Shown one piece after another: positions 63,569-64,000 of a DNA stretch of 64,000 nucleotides. The first letter of the stretch is position 1. Each line of letters begins with the position of its first letter. A program made the translations under genes and the position numbers. Below the pieces are notes generated by a model. The model was not told the origin of the DNA, did no database searches, and saw only the letters and a program-made list of their open reading frames with translations. The DNA is from Pseudomonas viridiflava (lineage in GTDB: Bacteria; Pseudomonadota; Gammaproteobacteria; Pseudomonadales; Pseudomonadaceae): assembly GCF_900580675.1 (NCBI RefSeq), contig NZ_UTBG01000041.1, forward strand, positions 1 to 64,000. The letters are read 5' to 3'.

Positions 63569-64000
63569 ATGACCATCATTGCCAGCTTGCTGCGTGCCGC
63601 CGACCTGCCCGACTCGCCCACCGCACGCCTGGATGCCGAGTTATTGCTGGCAGCGGCCCTGGGCAAGTCGCGCAGCTACCTGCACACCTGGCCGGAAAAA
63701 ATCGTCAGCAGCGAACACGCGCTGACCTTTGCCGGCTACCTGCAGCGCCGCCGTGGCGGTGAGCCGGTGGCGTATATCCTCGGCCAGCAAGGTTTCTGGA
63801 AACTTGACCTGGAGGTCGCGCCGCACACGCTGATCCCGCGCCCGGACACCGAACTGCTGGTGGAAGCGGCGCTGCAATTGTTGCCGGCCACGCCCATTCA
63901 GGTCCTCGACCTGGGCACCGGCAGCGGCGCGATTGCGCTGGCCCTGGCCAGTGAGCGCCCGGCCTGGCATGTCACCGCCGTCGACCGTGTGATCGAAGCC
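63569..64000 (+). CDS. prmC: Release factor glutamine methyltransferase (partial)
   Basis: The first 144 codons are present, and the window ends inside the gene. The N-terminal helical domain is followed by YILGQQGFWKLDLEVAPHTLIPRPDTELLVEAAL and the SAM-binding motif VLDLGTGSGAIALALASERP. The NPPY motif lies beyond the end. PrmC methylates the GGQ glutamine of RF1 and RF2. It starts directly after the prfA stop. Confidence 0.95.
   Translation, partial: MTIIASLLRAADLPDSPTARLDAELLLAAALGKSRSYLHTWPEKIVSSEHALTFAGYLQRRRGGEPVAYILGQQGFWKLDLEVAPHTLIPRPDTELLVEAALQLLPATPIQVLDLGTGSGAIALALASERPAWHVTAVDRVIEA

Noticed and set aside
1..64000. CRISPR arrays, prophage, transposases, integrases
   Set aside because: No spaced direct repeats and no recognisable phage or mobility protein were found on either strand.

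Overview
This window looks like a chromosomal segment of a Pseudomonas of the P. fluorescens group. Three things point there: the gene orders holD-rimI-acidic protein-carbonic anhydrase and lolB-ispE-tRNA-Gln-prs-rplY-pth-ychF, the Pseudomonas-type REP palindromes, and a Hrp-type (rsp/rsc) type III secretion cluster. No phage, transposase, integrase or CRISPR array was seen. Identifications come from reading the sequence and from knowledge of the families; no database search was possible.

Layout. 1-160: a 5S rRNA gene and its terminator, the end of an rrn operon. 278-3843: a lipid-transport operon of two half-size LetA/PqiA proteins and a six-MCE-domain LetB/PqiB protein. 4024-8835 (minus): mksF-mksE-mksB, a MukBEF-like condensin without an mksG nuclease gene. 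8984-14349: holD-rimI, an acidic protein, beta-carbonic anhydrase, a SET-domain protein, a Tat-exported phosphoesterase and a small unknown protein. 14483-18750: carbon-source transporters (AtoE, an MHS-type symporter, GntP). 18992-28749: CzcCBA metal efflux, its CzcRS two-component system, an OprD-type porin and a DUF2790 protein. 28864-35906: a flavin reductase, AraC and LysE genes, Ddl, a PgeF-like protein, a lipoprotein gamma-glutamyltransferase, an EamA transporter and tRNA-Met.

36214-53792: the type III secretion cluster. A HrpL-type ECF sigma factor (rspL, minus) is divergent from the plus-strand operon rspJ-sctV-sctD-sctN-sctO-sctP-sctQ-sctR-sctS-sctT-sctU. This meets, tail to tail, a minus-strand set transcribed as rspA-sctI-sctJ-sctK-sctL and hrpF-(hrpG)-sctC-hrpT. 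A single HrpS-type sigma54 activator (rspR) lies at the far end. A -24/-12 promoter can be read upstream of rspL, and textbook hrp boxes precede rspJ, rspA and hrpF. The implied cascade is RspR plus sigma54 driving rspL, and RspL driving three structural operons. Unusual features are a 50-residue putative pilin, an intact unsplit sctQ with a good internal start, a frameshifted hrpG together with no hrpV, and no translocator, harpin or effector gene.

54088-64000: core genes ychF, pth, rplY, prs, tRNA-Gln, ispE, lolB and a TPR lipoprotein on the minus strand, then hemA-prfA-prmC on the plus strand. prmC runs off the window end.
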